Under the pieces are notes generated by a model. That model did not search any database. It worked only from the letters and a program-made list of their open reading frames with translations, and had not been told where the DNA came from. Shown piece by piece: positions 17,467 to 28,110 of a DNA stretch of 38,299 bases (position 1 is the stretch's first letter; each line of letters begins with the position of its first letter). A program made the translations under genes and the position numbers. The stretch is from Syntrophomonadaceae bacterium. Lineage in GTDB: Bacteria > Bacillota > Dethiobacteria > DTU022. The stretch covers positions 1 through 38,299 of the forward strand of contig PWFM01000039.1 of the NCBI GenBank assembly GCA_003553895.1, read 5' to 3'.

Positions 17467-18633
17467 ATGCGTTTTTTAACCGGCGGCGAATCTCACGGCC
17501 CCTGCCTGACCGGGATTATAGAAGGATTGCCGGCCAACCTTGAGTTGGACAGCAGGACCATAAACAAGCAGCTGGCCCGTCGTCAACAGGGATATGGACG
17601 CGGCGGAAGGATGGAAATTGAAAAAGACCGGGTCGAGTTCTTATCCGGACTGCGTTTTAACCGGACTACCGGCAGCCCCCTTACCCTGCAGATCAAAAAC
17701 CGCGATTGGGAGAACTGGCGCCAGGTTATGGCGCCGGAAGGTGCCCCGCCGCCAGAAGTGAAAACTTTGACCCGGCCCCGACCCGGTCATGCCGACCTGG
17801 CCGGCGCATTGAAGTACAATCACCGGGATCTGCGCCAGGTTCTCGAACGTTCCAGCGCCAGGGAAACGGCGATGCGGGTGGCGGTGGGCACCGTGGGCAG
17901 GGTGTTGATGGAGTGGTTTAGCCTCCAATTTTTCAGCCACGTGATCAGGATTGGATCCGCCACCTCTCCGGTCTGCGCTTCAACCCTGCCTGAGCTTGCC
18001 GACAGGGTTGAAGAGTCATCTCTGCGCTGCGCCGATTCCCGGGCGGAACAGGCCATGCGCAAGGAAATAGACCGGGCCGGCCTGGAAGGCGACACCCTGG
18101 GCGGAGTGATCGAACTGGTGATCACCGGCGCGCCTCCCGGGCTGGGCAGCCACGTCCACTGGGACCGCCGCCTGGACGGCCGCCTGGCCGGAGCGCTTAT
18201 GAGTATTCAGGCCATAAAAGGTGTGGAAATTGGAGCAGGCTTTTCTTCGGCCGGCCGGCCTGGTTCACAAATCCATGATCCGGTAGCCGCCGATCCTGAA
18301 GAAGGGATTAGCCGGACCACTAACCGGGCCGGCGGCATAGAAGGCGGTATTAGCAACGGGGAAAATATCTTAATCCGGCTGGCTATGAAACCCATTCCCA
18401 CCCTGGCCAATCCCCTTTCCAGCGTTGACTTAGAGACAGGGTTGGGCGCCCCGGGGACGGTGGAAAGGTCCGATGTCTGCGCAGTGCCTTCGGCCGCTGT
18501 AGTGGCCGAAGCGGTGGCAGCCTGGGAACTGGCTGCCGCCTTCCTGGAGAAATTCAGCGGCGATTCTATTGAAGAAACAGAGGCCTCCTACAATTACTAT
18601 ATGGAGGCCGTAAAGAGGCGTTTACGGCGGTAA
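17467..18633 (+). CDS. aroC: Chorismate synthase
   Basis: MRFLTGGESHGPCLTGIIEGLPANLEL, RPGHADLAGALKYNHRDLRQVLERSSARETAMRVAVG, GGIEGGISNGENILIRLAMKPI. Confidence 0.97.
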   Translation: MRFLTGGESHGPCLTGIIEGLPANLELDSRTINKQLARRQQGYGRGGRMEIEKDRVEFLSGLRFNRTTGSPLTLQIKNRDWENWRQVMAPEGAPPPEVKTLTRPRPGHADLAGALKYNHRDLRQVLERSSARETAMRVAVGTVGRVLMEWFSLQFFSHVIRIGSATSPVCASTLPELADRVEESSLRCADSRAEQAMRKEIDRAGLEGDTLGGVIELVITGAPPGLGSHVHWDRRLDGRLAGALMSIQAIKGVEIGAGFSSAGRPGSQIHDPVAADPEEGISRTTNRAGGIEGGISNGENILIRLAMKPIPTLANPLSSVDLETGLGAPGTVERSDVCAVPSAAVVAEAVAAWELAAAFLEKFSGDSIEETEASYNYYMEAVKRRLRR

Positions 18634-18661
18634 AGGCCGGCCTAAAAAGCCGGGGCCGGTT

Positions 18662-19813
18662 GTGACCGCCCCGCATAACCAGGGCCTTAAAAGAAGGGAG
18701 ATGGGGCCACCTTTGAAGGGACGGGAAATAGAGGTAACAACCGGGACTTTTGCTTACCGGGTCCTGATCGAAGAAGATCTGCTGGCTGAAACGGGACGGC
18801 TGCTCCGGCTGGCATTACCGCCCGGTCGCGCCCTTTTGATCAGCGACCACAATGTTTTTTCCCGCTACGGCAATGCGGTCCTGCAATCCCTGGCTGCTGA
18901 AAAATGGCAGGTAAAAACCGCCCTCATAAAACCGGGTGAAGGTTCTAAAACAGTGACCGGCGCAAAACGCCTTTATGAAGCCTGCATTGATGCCGGGCTT
19001 GATCGCACTTCGCCTGTCATCGCCCTGGGGGGCGGCGTGATAGGGGACCTGGCCGGGTTTGTGGCCGCTACTTTCATGCGGGGCGTGCCCCTGATTATGC
19101 TGCCCACTTCCCTGCTGGCCCAGGTGGATAGCAGTGTGGGCGGCAAAGTGGCCGTTAACCATCCCCGCGGGAAAAATATGATCGGGGCCATCTACCCGCC
19201 CCGCCTGGTCCTGATTGATCCGCTGGTTTTAAAGACCCTGAACAACAGGCAGTTCAGGGCCGGAGCCGCCGAAGTTATAAAATACGGCATTATTGAAGAC
19301 GAAACTTTTTTCACCCGGCTGGAGGAAAAAAGCGATCGGCTCCTGGCCCGGGACTCCGGTTTTTTGGCGGAAGCGGTAGCCGCTTCAGTCCGCTCCAAGG
19401 CCAGGGTGGTTGAAAAAGACGAATATGAGCAAGATTACAGGCGCATCTTAAATTTTGGACATACCATCGGCCATGCTCTGGAAGCGGCCACCGCATACCG
19501 TTATTACCTGCACGGCGAAGCGGTCCTGGTGGGCATGGTCCTCGCCGTTAAACTGGCTCAAAAACTTTCCTGCCTCGATGCGGGAACAGCCGGGCGGATC
19601 AACAGCCTCCTGGGCCGGTTGAGAATGAAAAAGCCGCCGCAAGGCTTGACGGCTGGAAAAGTAATCGATAAACTGGAGCATGATAAAAAACGCCTGAGAG
19701 GCGATCTGATCTTTGTCCTCCCGGACCGGATCGGTTCCGCCATGATGGTTCCTGTAAAAGATATGGAAATGATTGCCGGGGTTATTGAAACCTACCTTGA
19801 ACCGGGCGGCTGA
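18662..19813 (+). CDS. aroB: 3-dehydroquinate synthase (start uncertain; ATG 18701 or TTG 18713 possible)
   Basis: ALGGGVIGDLAGFVAATFMRGVPLIMLPTSLLAQVDSSVGGKVAVNHPRGKNMIGAIYPP; LNFGHTIGHALEA; LHGEAVLVGMVLA. Confidence 0.96.
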   Translation: MTAPHNQGLKRREMGPPLKGREIEVTTGTFAYRVLIEEDLLAETGRLLRLALPPGRALLISDHNVFSRYGNAVLQSLAAEKWQVKTALIKPGEGSKTVTGAKRLYEACIDAGLDRTSPVIALGGGVIGDLAGFVAATFMRGVPLIMLPTSLLAQVDSSVGGKVAVNHPRGKNMIGAIYPPRLVLIDPLVLKTLNNRQFRAGAAEVIKYGIIEDETFFTRLEEKSDRLLARDSGFLAEAVAASVRSKARVVEKDEYEQDYRRILNFGHTIGHALEAATAYRYYLHGEAVLVGMVLAVKLAQKLSCLDAGTAGRINSLLGRLRMKKPPQGLTAGKVIDKLEHDKKRLRGDLIFVLPDRIGSAMMVPVKDMEMIAGVIETYLEPGG

Positions 19814-19830
19814 ATGTAAGCAAAAAGGTA

Positions 19831-19859
19831 CTGACATTTTCGACTTTCTCAGCTATACT
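19831..19859 (+). promoter_or_regulatory. Candidate sigma-A-type promoter upstream of secDF
   Basis: CTGACA (19831-19836), 17-nt spacer, TATACT (19854-19859). Confidence 0.5.
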
Positions 19860-20055
19860 GGACAGAGTCATATTTTAGATGCAACTTGCGAGTGGCGGCC
19901 TGCCGCTTTAACTGCCGCCTCTTCAAAGCAGGCGCAGTTAAGATCATAAAAAAATTACTTTAATAACCGGCGGGATGCTGCAACGGGAGGAGACAACCGG
20001 CCCGGCACCGGGCGCAGCCGGCCGGCCTTTTTGATGTGAATGGAGAGTGATGTGA

Positions 20056-21297
20056 TTGAAAACAAATTTTAAACCGGGCCGCTTTTTAATCCTGGTTCTA
20101 CTATGTTTGTTAATTATCTACTCCGGCTTCCACGCTTTTCAGAATGCAGCGGACAGGGAAGAGGGGATCAGGCGCGGCCTGGATATCGCCGGAGGGCTCT
20201 ATGTGCTCATGGAAGCGGTCGAAACCGAAGGTCGCGAAGTTGATGACGATACCATCGACCGGGCTATCGCCGTGATCAGGAACAGGATTGATGAGCTGGG
20301 AGTGGCAGAACCGGTTATCGCCCCCCAGGGTGATGACCGGATCAGGATTGAACTGCCCGACCTGGATGATGTCGAAGAGGCCCGCGAGATTATTGGGAGA
20401 ACGGCCATGCTGACTTTTGTTGGCCCCGACGGCGAAGAAATAGTGACCGGCGCCAACCTGGAAAGGGCCCGGGCTGAAAGGCAGCCGGAAGTTTCGCCCA
20501 ATCCTTTTGTCAGCCTGGAGTTTGACAGAGAAGGAACCCGGCTTTTTGCCGAAGCTACCCAGAAATATTATGGAGAACCGATAGCGATCTACCTGGACGA
20601 TGAAATAATATCCGAACCCGTAGTGAGGGCAATAATTACCGAAGGGCATGCAACCATTGAGGGCAACTTTGATTTTGAAGAAGCGTCGCAGCTGGCCCTG
20701 CTTTTGCGCAGCGGTTCCCTGCCCGTGGAATTGCGGGAACTTGAATCCCGCCTGGTTGGGCCAACTTTGGGCCAGAGAACGGAAGAAATTGCCGCTTATG
20801 CGGCGGCAGTGGGCCTGGCCCTGGTTTTCCTGTTCATGATTGCCTACTACCGCCTGGCCGGGATAATCGCCGGGATGGCCCTCATTTTTTACCTGTCCCT
20901 GGTTTTGTGGGCCCTGACTTACCTGCCTGCGACCCTGACATTGCCCGGTATTGCCGGTTTGATCCTTTCCATCGGTATGGCGGTTGACGCCAATGTGATT
21001 ATTTTTGAAAGAATTAAAGACGAGTTGCGTTCCGGGCGGACTATGCGCAGCGCCATGGAAAGCGGCTTCAAGCGCGCCTTCCGGGCTATCCTCGATGCCA
21101 ATGTAACCACCTTGATTGTTACCGTAGTCCTCTTTATGCTGGCCAGCGGCCCGGTCAGGGGATTTGCTGTAACCCTCTTCATCGGCATCATCTGCAGTAT
21201 GTTTACGGCCATAGTGCTGACCCGGATTCTGATGCGCCTCGCTTTTAAATCCGGCCTGATCCAGAGCGGGGCTTACGTGGGGGTGAAGCTGTCATGA
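20056..21297 (+). CDS. secD: Protein translocase subunit SecD
   Basis: RRGLDIAGGLYVLMEA, IRNRIDELGVAEPVIAPQGDDRIRIELPDLDD, LRSGSLPVELRELESRLVGPTLG, LPGIAGLILSIGMAVDANVIIFERIKDEL. Confidence 0.96.
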   Translation: MKTNFKPGRFLILVLLCLLIIYSGFHAFQNAADREEGIRRGLDIAGGLYVLMEAVETEGREVDDDTIDRAIAVIRNRIDELGVAEPVIAPQGDDRIRIELPDLDDVEEAREIIGRTAMLTFVGPDGEEIVTGANLERARAERQPEVSPNPFVSLEFDREGTRLFAEATQKYYGEPIAIYLDDEIISEPVVRAIITEGHATIEGNFDFEEASQLALLLRSGSLPVELRELESRLVGPTLGQRTEEIAAYAAAVGLALVFLFMIAYYRLAGIIAGMALIFYLSLVLWALTYLPATLTLPGIAGLILSIGMAVDANVIIFERIKDELRSGRTMRSAMESGFKRAFRAILDANVTTLIVTVVLFMLASGPVRGFAVTLFIGIICSMFTAIVLTRILMRLAFKSGLIQSGAYVGVKLS

Positions 21298-22220
21298 TTG
21301 AATTTATCGGCAACCGCCGTAAGGCCTACCTGCTGTCGGCAGCGCTGATCCTGGCCGGTTTGTTTTCCCTGGCCATCTTTGGTTTAAACCTGGGCATCGA
21401 TTTTACCGGTGGCACCGTGCTGCAGTTTACCCTGGGAGAAGATGTTTCTATGGATGAGGTAGATGAGGCCCTGGAACCCTTTGACGAACTGGAAGGCGCG
21501 GCCGTGCAGATGATCCAGGGCCGCGACCTGGCCGGTGACCCGACGGACGAAGGCTTGATCATCAGGGGACCTGTCATGTCCGAAGAACGGCGCGATGCCT
21601 TGATTAATGAATTCAGGGACCGTTTTCCGGAAATGACCGCCGACGATTTGCGGGTGGAAAGCGTCGGGGCGGTGATCGGGGCTGAGCTGACCCGCCAGGC
21701 TCTGTTATCGCTTTTTGTGGCCATTGTGGCTATGATCGCCTATATAACCTTCCGCTTTGAGTTCAAGTTTGCCCTGGCCACCATAACCGCCCTTTTGCAT
21801 AATGTGCTTATTGTGGTGGGCATTTTTTCCATCCTCCAGATGGAGATTAATGTTCCTTTTGTGGCGGCTATTCTCACTGTTTTTGGCTACTCCGTCAATG
21901 ATACTATTGTGATCATGGACCGGATCCGCGAAAATATTAAATACAGGAAAAAAGACGAGTATGTCGAAGTAGTCAACGAGAGCATCAACCAGAACCTGGT
22001 CAGGTCGATCAATACCTCCCTGACCACCCTGCTCGTGCTCGTTTCCCTGCTGTTTGGCTTTAATTACTATATCGGCAGCCTGGACTTGATCGTCTTTGTG
22101 GTAGCCCTGATCCTGGGAGTATTAGTCGGCACTTATTCATCGATATTTATCGCCAGCCCCCTGTGGCTGAACCTGCAGGATGTTAATTTAAGTTTAAACC
22201 GCCGCCGGAAAGCGGCATAA
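21294..22220 (+). CDS. secF: Protein translocase subunit SecF
   Basis: LNLGIDFTGGTVLQ, FGYSVNDTIVIMDRIRENIKY, NQNLVRSINTSLTTLL; overlaps secD. Confidence 0.96.
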   Translation: MIEFIGNRRKAYLLSAALILAGLFSLAIFGLNLGIDFTGGTVLQFTLGEDVSMDEVDEALEPFDELEGAAVQMIQGRDLAGDPTDEGLIIRGPVMSEERRDALINEFRDRFPEMTADDLRVESVGAVIGAELTRQALLSLFVAIVAMIAYITFRFEFKFALATITALLHNVLIVVGIFSILQMEINVPFVAAILTVFGYSVNDTIVIMDRIRENIKYRKKDEYVEVVNESINQNLVRSINTSLTTLLVLVSLLFGFNYYIGSLDLIVFVVALILGVLVGTYSSIFIASPLWLNLQDVNLSLNRRRKAA

Positions 22221-22332
22221 ATTCAATAGTTCAGGGATCCGGCCCTTTCTTCAGGGACCGCCTGCCGGGCCTGCCTGGAAGGGCCGGACCTATAATAATG
22301 CTCTGTAAGCCGCCGGCGGAAGGGATAAGCTG

Positions 22333-22749
22333 ATGAGTTCTTTCTATTTAATCTTGGCCCTGGTTTTCAGTTTGATCATTGCCGTCGTGGCTGTAGCCAA
22401 TACGGAACCGGTGACTGTAAATTACCTTTTTGGCCGGGCTAACGTTTCCTTGATCATACTAATTCTTGGTTCGGCTTTTACCGGGGCCCTGGTTATGGGT
22501 CTGATCAGCCTTTTTCGCAGCATCCGCTCTGCCCTGGCATTCCGCCAGGTAAAACATGAAAAACAAGCCCTGCAGAAACAGATCAAGGAGCTCGAGGAAG
22601 AAAAGGTTTTCCTGGAAGCTGAACTGAACAAGGCCCTCTCCGTTCCGGCAGAGCCTGAAGAAAAAAGATTGCAGTTAGAAGAAGAAGCGGAAGAAGAGCA
22701 AGGTGGCGATCAGGAAGTGGATGAGGATTTTAATGAGCCTGAACGGTAA
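22333..22749 (+). CDS. LapA-domain (DUF1049) membrane protein with acidic coiled-coil tail
   Basis: LILALVFSLIIAVVAVANTEPVTVNYLFGRANVSLIILILGSAFTGALVMGLISLFRSIR. Confidence 0.85.
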   Translation: MSSFYLILALVFSLIIAVVAVANTEPVTVNYLFGRANVSLIILILGSAFTGALVMGLISLFRSIRSALAFRQVKHEKQALQKQIKELEEEKVFLEAELNKALSVPAEPEEKRLQLEEEAEEEQGGDQEVDEDFNEPER

Positions 22750-25159
22750 ACAGTGGGTATTCCCGGAGCATGACCGCGAGACTGTAAATAAAATAGCGAC
22801 AACCCCTGGTTTTAGCCCTGCCCTGGCAAGCCTGCTTGTCAACCGCGGCATTACCGATCCCGGAGAGGCCCGGGCTTTTTTATGCCCTTCACTGGACCAG
22901 CTTCATTCCCCCTGGGAAATGGCGGGGATGCAAAGCGCAATCGATCGCCTTCTCAAAGCCCTGGAAGACAAAGAGAAAATAATCATTCACGGCGATTATG
23001 ATGCCGACGGGATTGCCGCTTCGGCGATCATGGTCGAGGGTCTGCGCCGCCTGGGCGGCGATGTAGGCTATTATCTGCCCAGCCGTTTTGGCGAGGGTTA
23101 CGGCCTGCATATTGAACCGCTGATGCAGTTCAAAGCAGAAGGGGCAGGCCTGGTGGTTACCGTTGATTGCGGCATAAATGCGGTGGAAGAACTGCAGTGG
23201 GCCGCGGAAAACGGGCTTGATATCATTGTTACCGATCATCACCAGCCTCTTGCCGCCATTGGGGGTGCGGTGGCCGCCGTCAATCCTCTCCAGGAAGGCT
23301 GCCCCTATCCCTTCAAAGAACTATCCGGGGCCGGTATCGCCTTCAAAGTAGTAACCGCCCTGATGGAAAAACTTGATCAGCCTTTTCCCGAAGATCTGCT
23401 CGATCTGGCGGCCCTGGGCACCGTGGCTGATGTGGTTCCCCTGCTCGGGGAAAACAGGGTTATAGTCTATTATGGCCTGCAGGTACTGCGCCGTATGCGC
23501 AGAGTGGGTTTTAAAGCCCTGAGTGAAGCGGTCAACCTGGACGAGCAAAAAATAACCAGCACCGCCCTCTCGTTTGTCCTGGCCCCGGCCATTAATGCAG
23601 CCGGAAGGATGGGAGAGGCCCTACCGGCTGCGGAGCTGCTGCTGGAAGAGGAACCTTCCCGGGCTCAAACCCTGGCCGAAACCCTGCACCGGGCCAACCA
23701 GCTCCGGCGCAGCACGGAACAGAATATCCTCCTGGAAGCGGAAGAAGCGGCAATCAAGATGATTTCTGAAGGCAACCAGAAGATAATCACCCTGGCCGGG
23801 GCGGGCTGGCACCATGGTGTAATCGGCATCGTCGCTTCCAGGCTGGTAGAGAAGTATAACCGCCCCTTTTGCCTGATTGCCCTGGAAGGCGAGGAAGGAC
23901 GGGGTTCGGCCCGCAGCGTGCCCGGTTTTGATATAACGGCGGCCCTTGCGGACTGCTCTTCAAACCTGGAAAGGTTTGGCGGCCATGAACAGGCAGCGGG
24001 CTTTACAGTCCGGGCCGACCGGGTTGAGGCCCTCAGGGAATGCCTGAATCGCTTTGCCGGCCTTAACCTGGAGGACAGCGACCTGAAACCGCGCCTCTTG
24101 ATCGAAGCCGAACTGGATGACAGGGAAATACATTTTGATTTGACCGCCCGCCTGGAACAACTGCAGCCTTTCGGCACCGCCAATCCTGCCCCGCTTTTTG
24201 CCAGCAGTAACTGGGAAATCCAGTCCTGGCGCCTGGTGGGGGCCGATCGGAAGCATCTAAAGTTGTGGCTTAAAAAAGACAGTCGCAGCCTTGATCCAAT
24301 TGTATTTGGAGGATCGTCACTCGAAGCGAAGCTGGAAAAAGGGCGCCGGGTCGATCTGGCTCTTAAATTAAAAGAGGGTTATTTCAGGGAACAGAAAACC
24401 CTCGAAGCGGAGGTAAAAGATCTCCGCTACAATGACAGTTATAAATCGGGTTGCCTGGAAGTAATCGATCAGCGCGGCTGCAAAGACCGGCTGACCATTG
24501 CCGGCGAAATCCTGGACCGGCAGGGAAATAACAGTATTGTATTTGCTTCCACTGCGGCCCGCTCGGAAAAACTGAAGAAAGCCGCTTTTCTGCAGGCCCC
24601 ACCCCACTTTATTACCAGCGGGTCTTTTAACGGCCCCGCCAACCCGCCGGCTGCCGGCGGTCCGATCCTGCTTTATGACCTGCCTTTGCATGAAGATATC
24701 CTGCGGCATGTATTCAGCAGGGCTGCCAGGGGAAAACCGGTCCCGGTCTATCTTTTATACAACCGTGAAGATTTAAAGCGTAACCGGCAGCTGCTTGACC
24801 TGTCCCTGCCCTCGGCGCAGGACCTGGAGCAGATTGCCCGGGCGATAATTGATAACCCCGGGGCGGTTAACAGCGCGAATTTCCCCGCTCCGTACGCCGG
24901 CAAGCTTGGTTTTAAGCCCGCCCCCAGCTACTGGGAGAGGACCGCCAGGATTATGAATGAAATCGGTCTCATTGCTGATGATGCTCTGACCAGGCAGGGT
25001 CCGGAGTTAATGGCTGTCTGGCCCTCCTGCCTGAATGATTCGCCCACCTACTGCTCTGCCATGGAGCTGCGTGAGCAGTGCGAAACCTTTCAAAGAAAAC
25101 TGCTTGAAGCAGCGCCGGAGGAAATAGCTTCTATTTTAGGTGATCTTGCCGCCGATTAA
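22733..25159 (+). CDS. recJ: Single-stranded-DNA-specific exonuclease RecJ
   Basis: HGDYDADGIAASAIMVEGLRRLGGDVGYYLPSRFGEGYGL, VTVDCGINAVEEL, VTDHHQP, GHEQAAGFTV. ATG 22733 overlaps the upstream gene. Confidence 0.95.
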   Translation: MSLNGKQWVFPEHDRETVNKIATTPGFSPALASLLVNRGITDPGEARAFLCPSLDQLHSPWEMAGMQSAIDRLLKALEDKEKIIIHGDYDADGIAASAIMVEGLRRLGGDVGYYLPSRFGEGYGLHIEPLMQFKAEGAGLVVTVDCGINAVEELQWAAENGLDIIVTDHHQPLAAIGGAVAAVNPLQEGCPYPFKELSGAGIAFKVVTALMEKLDQPFPEDLLDLAALGTVADVVPLLGENRVIVYYGLQVLRRMRRVGFKALSEAVNLDEQKITSTALSFVLAPAINAAGRMGEALPAAELLLEEEPSRAQTLAETLHRANQLRRSTEQNILLEAEEAAIKMISEGNQKIITLAGAGWHHGVIGIVASRLVEKYNRPFCLIALEGEEGRGSARSVPGFDITAALADCSSNLERFGGHEQAAGFTVRADRVEALRECLNRFAGLNLEDSDLKPRLLIEAELDDREIHFDLTARLEQLQPFGTANPAPLFASSNWEIQSWRLVGADRKHLKLWLKKDSRSLDPIVFGGSSLEAKLEKGRRVDLALKLKEGYFREQKTLEAEVKDLRYNDSYKSGCLEVIDQRGCKDRLTIAGEILDRQGNNSIVFASTAARSEKLKKAAFLQAPPHFITSGSFNGPANPPAAGGPILLYDLPLHEDILRHVFSRAARGKPVPVYLLYNREDLKRNRQLLDLSLPSAQDLEQIARAIIDNPGAVNSANFPAPYAGKLGFKPAPSYWERTARIMNEIGLIADDALTRQGPELMAVWPSCLNDSPTYCSAMELREQCETFQRKLLEAAPEEIASILGDLAAD

Positions 25160-25202
25160 AGCCACCCTGTAGAAATTAAAGCCTTTTTTTAGTATTATAG
25201 AC

Positions 25203-27425
25203 ATGATTACCAAAAACATTTCCCGGGGAATGGATCCTATGGCGGTTAAAGAGAAAAAGCTCAATGAATTGAAAAAAAGAATCCAGCGCTACTATCCGGA
25301 CCTGGAGGACTGGGAACTGGTCGAACAGGCTTATAACTTTTCGGTGCAGGCCCATTCCGGCCAGCTTCGCGAATCGGGCGAATCTTATATCACCCATCCG
25401 CTGGGGGTAGCGCTGATCCTGACCGAACTGGAACTGGACCTGGTTACAATAGTGGCCGGGCTGCTCCATGATGTGGTCGAAGATACTCCGGTCACCCTGG
25501 ATCAGATCCAGGATCAATTCGGAGAAGAAGTAGCCGCCCTGGTGGACGGGGTAACCAAGCTGAGCCGCCTCGATTTCACCTCCAAGGAAGAGCAGCAGGC
25601 GGAAACCCTGCGCAAGATGTTTATCGCCATGGCCCAGGATATCCGGGTGGTTCTGATCAAGCTGGCCGACCGGACCCATAACCTGAGGACGCTCCGCTAC
25701 CTGAATACCCACAAGCAAAAAGAAATCGCCCGGGAAACTATAGAAATATATTCGCCCCTGGCTCATCGGCTGGGAATTTACATGATCAAATGGGAGCTCG
25801 AAGACCTCGCCTTTCGCTACCTTCAGCCCGATGATTATTTCGAGCTGGTGGATAAGCTGGCCAAGAAGAGGCGGGAGCGCGAAAAATTTATTAACCGGAT
25901 CATCTGGATTCTGCAGGATTACATCTCTGAGGCCAATATCGAAGCGGAAATACAGGGCCGTCCCAAGCACCTCTACAGCATTTATAACAAGATGAAGTCC
26001 CAGGGTAAGGACCTGAGCGAGATTTACGACCTGACCGCGATCCGGATAATTGTGGACACCGTCAAGGATTGCTATCATACTTTAGGCATTGTCCACACCA
26101 TCTGGAAGCCCATTCCGGGCCGTTTCAAAGACTTTATCGCCATGCCCAAGCCCAACATGTACCAATCATTGCATACCACCGTTTTTGCCGCTGAGAACGA
26201 ACTGGCCGAGATCCAGATCAGGACCTGGGACATGCACCGCACCGCCGAATACGGAATCGCCGCCCACTGGCGCTACAAAGAAAATGTAAGAGAAACAGAA
26301 ACACCGGACGAAAAGCTGACCTGGCTGCGCCAGCTTCTGGAGTGGCAGCATGATTACCGCGATGCCCGCGATTTTATCAAAGACCTGAAAGGAGAGCTGT
26401 TCACCGATGAGGGCTTTGTCTTTACTCCCAAGGGAGATGTAATCGATCTCCCGGCCGGGTCGGTTACCTTGGATTTTGCCTATAAAATCCATACCGATGT
26501 TGGCAACCACTGCACCGGAGCCAAGGTCAACGGGCGCCTGGTGCCCCTGGATTACCAGCTAAAAACCGGGGATATGGTCGAAGTAGTTACCTCGAAACAG
26601 GGATCGCCAAGCCGGGACTGGCTCAAGTTTGTCAAAACCTCCCACGCCAAGAACAAGATCCGCAACTGGTTTAAAAAAGAACGGCGGGAAGAGAATATCG
26701 AGAAGGGCCGGGAGATGCTGGAAAGAGAGATCCGGCGTATCAATGTAGAGCAGCGAATTTCTTTAAAAAGCGACCTGCTTGAAGAAGCCGGGCGGAGTTT
26801 CAATATCCTGACCGTGGAAGACCTCTACGCTGCCATCGGCTACGGGGGCATTTCAGTCAACCAGGTTATCAGCCGCCTGCGGGAAGAATACAAGCGCAAG
26901 TACGGGGAAGAAGAGAAAGAAAAATCAACGCCTGACGTCAAGCCGGTCAAGCGGCCCAAGCATCAATCGGTGGGCATATCAATCCAGGGCATGGAAGGCC
27001 TCCTGGTCCGGGTGGCCCGCTGCTGCAATCCGGTGCCGGGCGATGATATTATCGGCTTTATTACCCGCGGCCGCGGCGTGTCGGTGCACAGGCGGGACTG
27101 CCCCAACCTGGCCCAGAAAACGTCCGAAAAAGGCCGGTTCCTGGAGGCTTCATGGGCAGGAGAACCGGAGGCGTCATACCCGGTGGAGGTTGAAATCACT
27201 GCTGAAGATCGTAAAAACCTCCTGGCCGACATCATGTCTTCAGTAAACGAAAGTAAAGTCGACATTACGGCGGTCAATGCCAGGGCCGATAAAAATAACC
27301 TGGCTACTATTTACCTGACCATGGTGGTAAGAGATCAGGCCCACCTGGATCAAATCATGGCAAAAATAAAGAAGATTAAAGAAGTATACGAAGTTCGTCG
27401 TTATGTGTACGGATCAAACAATTAA
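25203..27425 (+). CDS. relA: Bifunctional (p)ppGpp synthetase/hydrolase, RelA/SpoT family (start may be 25230 or 25239)
   Basis: HD domain GLLHDVVEDTPVT, ADRTHNLRTL; synthetase region YDLTAIRIIVDTVKDCYHTLGIVH; TGS VFTPKGDVIDLPAGSVTLDFAYKIHTDVG; C-terminal ACT. Confidence 0.96.
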   Translation: MITKNISRGMDPMAVKEKKLNELKKRIQRYYPDLEDWELVEQAYNFSVQAHSGQLRESGESYITHPLGVALILTELELDLVTIVAGLLHDVVEDTPVTLDQIQDQFGEEVAALVDGVTKLSRLDFTSKEEQQAETLRKMFIAMAQDIRVVLIKLADRTHNLRTLRYLNTHKQKEIARETIEIYSPLAHRLGIYMIKWELEDLAFRYLQPDDYFELVDKLAKKRREREKFINRIIWILQDYISEANIEAEIQGRPKHLYSIYNKMKSQGKDLSEIYDLTAIRIIVDTVKDCYHTLGIVHTIWKPIPGRFKDFIAMPKPNMYQSLHTTVFAAENELAEIQIRTWDMHRTAEYGIAAHWRYKENVRETETPDEKLTWLRQLLEWQHDYRDARDFIKDLKGELFTDEGFVFTPKGDVIDLPAGSVTLDFAYKIHTDVGNHCTGAKVNGRLVPLDYQLKTGDMVEVVTSKQGSPSRDWLKFVKTSHAKNKIRNWFKKERREENIEKGREMLEREIRRINVEQRISLKSDLLEEAGRSFNILTVEDLYAAIGYGGISVNQVISRLREEYKRKYGEEEKEKSTPDVKPVKRPKHQSVGISIQGMEGLLVRVARCCNPVPGDDIIGFITRGRGVSVHRRDCPNLAQKTSEKGRFLEASWAGEPEASYPVEVEITAEDRKNLLADIMSSVNESKVDITAVNARADKNNLATIYLTMVVRDQAHLDQIMAKIKKIKEVYEVRRYVYGSNN

Positions 27426-27532
27426 GGACCGGTTTTTCAGGCGCCGCCTTTTGCTCTCGTTTAAACAATTAAGCGAGCATAGTGAAGCTGTTCATGAAAA
27501 AGCCAGTCTGGACAAATCAGGGGAGGTGCCAG

Positions 27533-27982
27533 ATGAGGGCAGTGGTTCAAAGAGTGCGCCGGGCGCACGTAGAAGTGGGTGGCGAAAAAGTGGGGGAAAT
27601 AGGGCCCGGCATGGTGGTTTTTTTGGGAGTCGGCCGCGAAGACTCCGAAAAAGACAATGACTACCTGGCTTCCAAAATAGCCGGCCTGCGGATTTTTGAA
27701 GATAATGAGGGCTTGATGAACCTTTCGGTCCGGGAATGCGGTGGAGGGGTTCTGTGTATCTCCCAGTTTACCCTTTACGGCGATTGCCGCAAGGGACGCC
27801 GTCCCGGTTTTTCAGCAGCAGCGCCTCCGGAGCAGGCGCAGCGATTATACAATGATTTTTGTGACCGCCTCAGGGGCTTCGGCCTCAAGGTTGCTACAGG
27901 GCAGTTCCAGGAACATATGCGCATCCTGGTCGATAATGACGGTCCGGTAACGATGCTCCTTGACAGCAAGAAGCAATTTTAG
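27533..27982 (+). CDS. dtd: D-aminoacyl-tRNA deacylase
   Basis: [81 protein letters not shown] ggggaggtgcc. Confidence 0.95.
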   Translation: MRAVVQRVRRAHVEVGGEKVGEIGPGMVVFLGVGREDSEKDNDYLASKIAGLRIFEDNEGLMNLSVRECGGGVLCISQFTLYGDCRKGRRPGFSAAAPPEQAQRLYNDFCDRLRGFGLKVATGQFQEHMRILVDNDGPVTMLLDSKKQF

Positions 27983-28110
27983 GAAAATTACCAGGTAGGC
28001 CTGGTCCGCTCTTGAAGCGCTGCAGCAACAGTGCCAGGGTAGCTGAAGAGCCAGGCCGTGATTTTAAAACAGGCAATTACATTTATTTATTGGTGGAGAG
28101 GAGCTAGAGA

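Noticed and set aside
19860-20055. Possible riboswitch or structured leader upstream of secD
   Set aside because: Several GC-rich inverted segments are present, but none matches a riboswitch consensus I recognise.
22238-22288. Hairpin TCCGGCCCTT...AAGGGCCGGA between secF and the LapA-domain gene
   Set aside because: Real 10-bp inverted repeat, but 31-nt loop and no T-tract; could be a weak terminator or attenuator, not enough to call.
27983-28110. T-box leader upstream of hisS
   Set aside because: The intergenic region is only ~128 nt and lacks the AGGGTGGNACCGCG antiterminator motif; 'ccagggtagctg' is only a superficial match.
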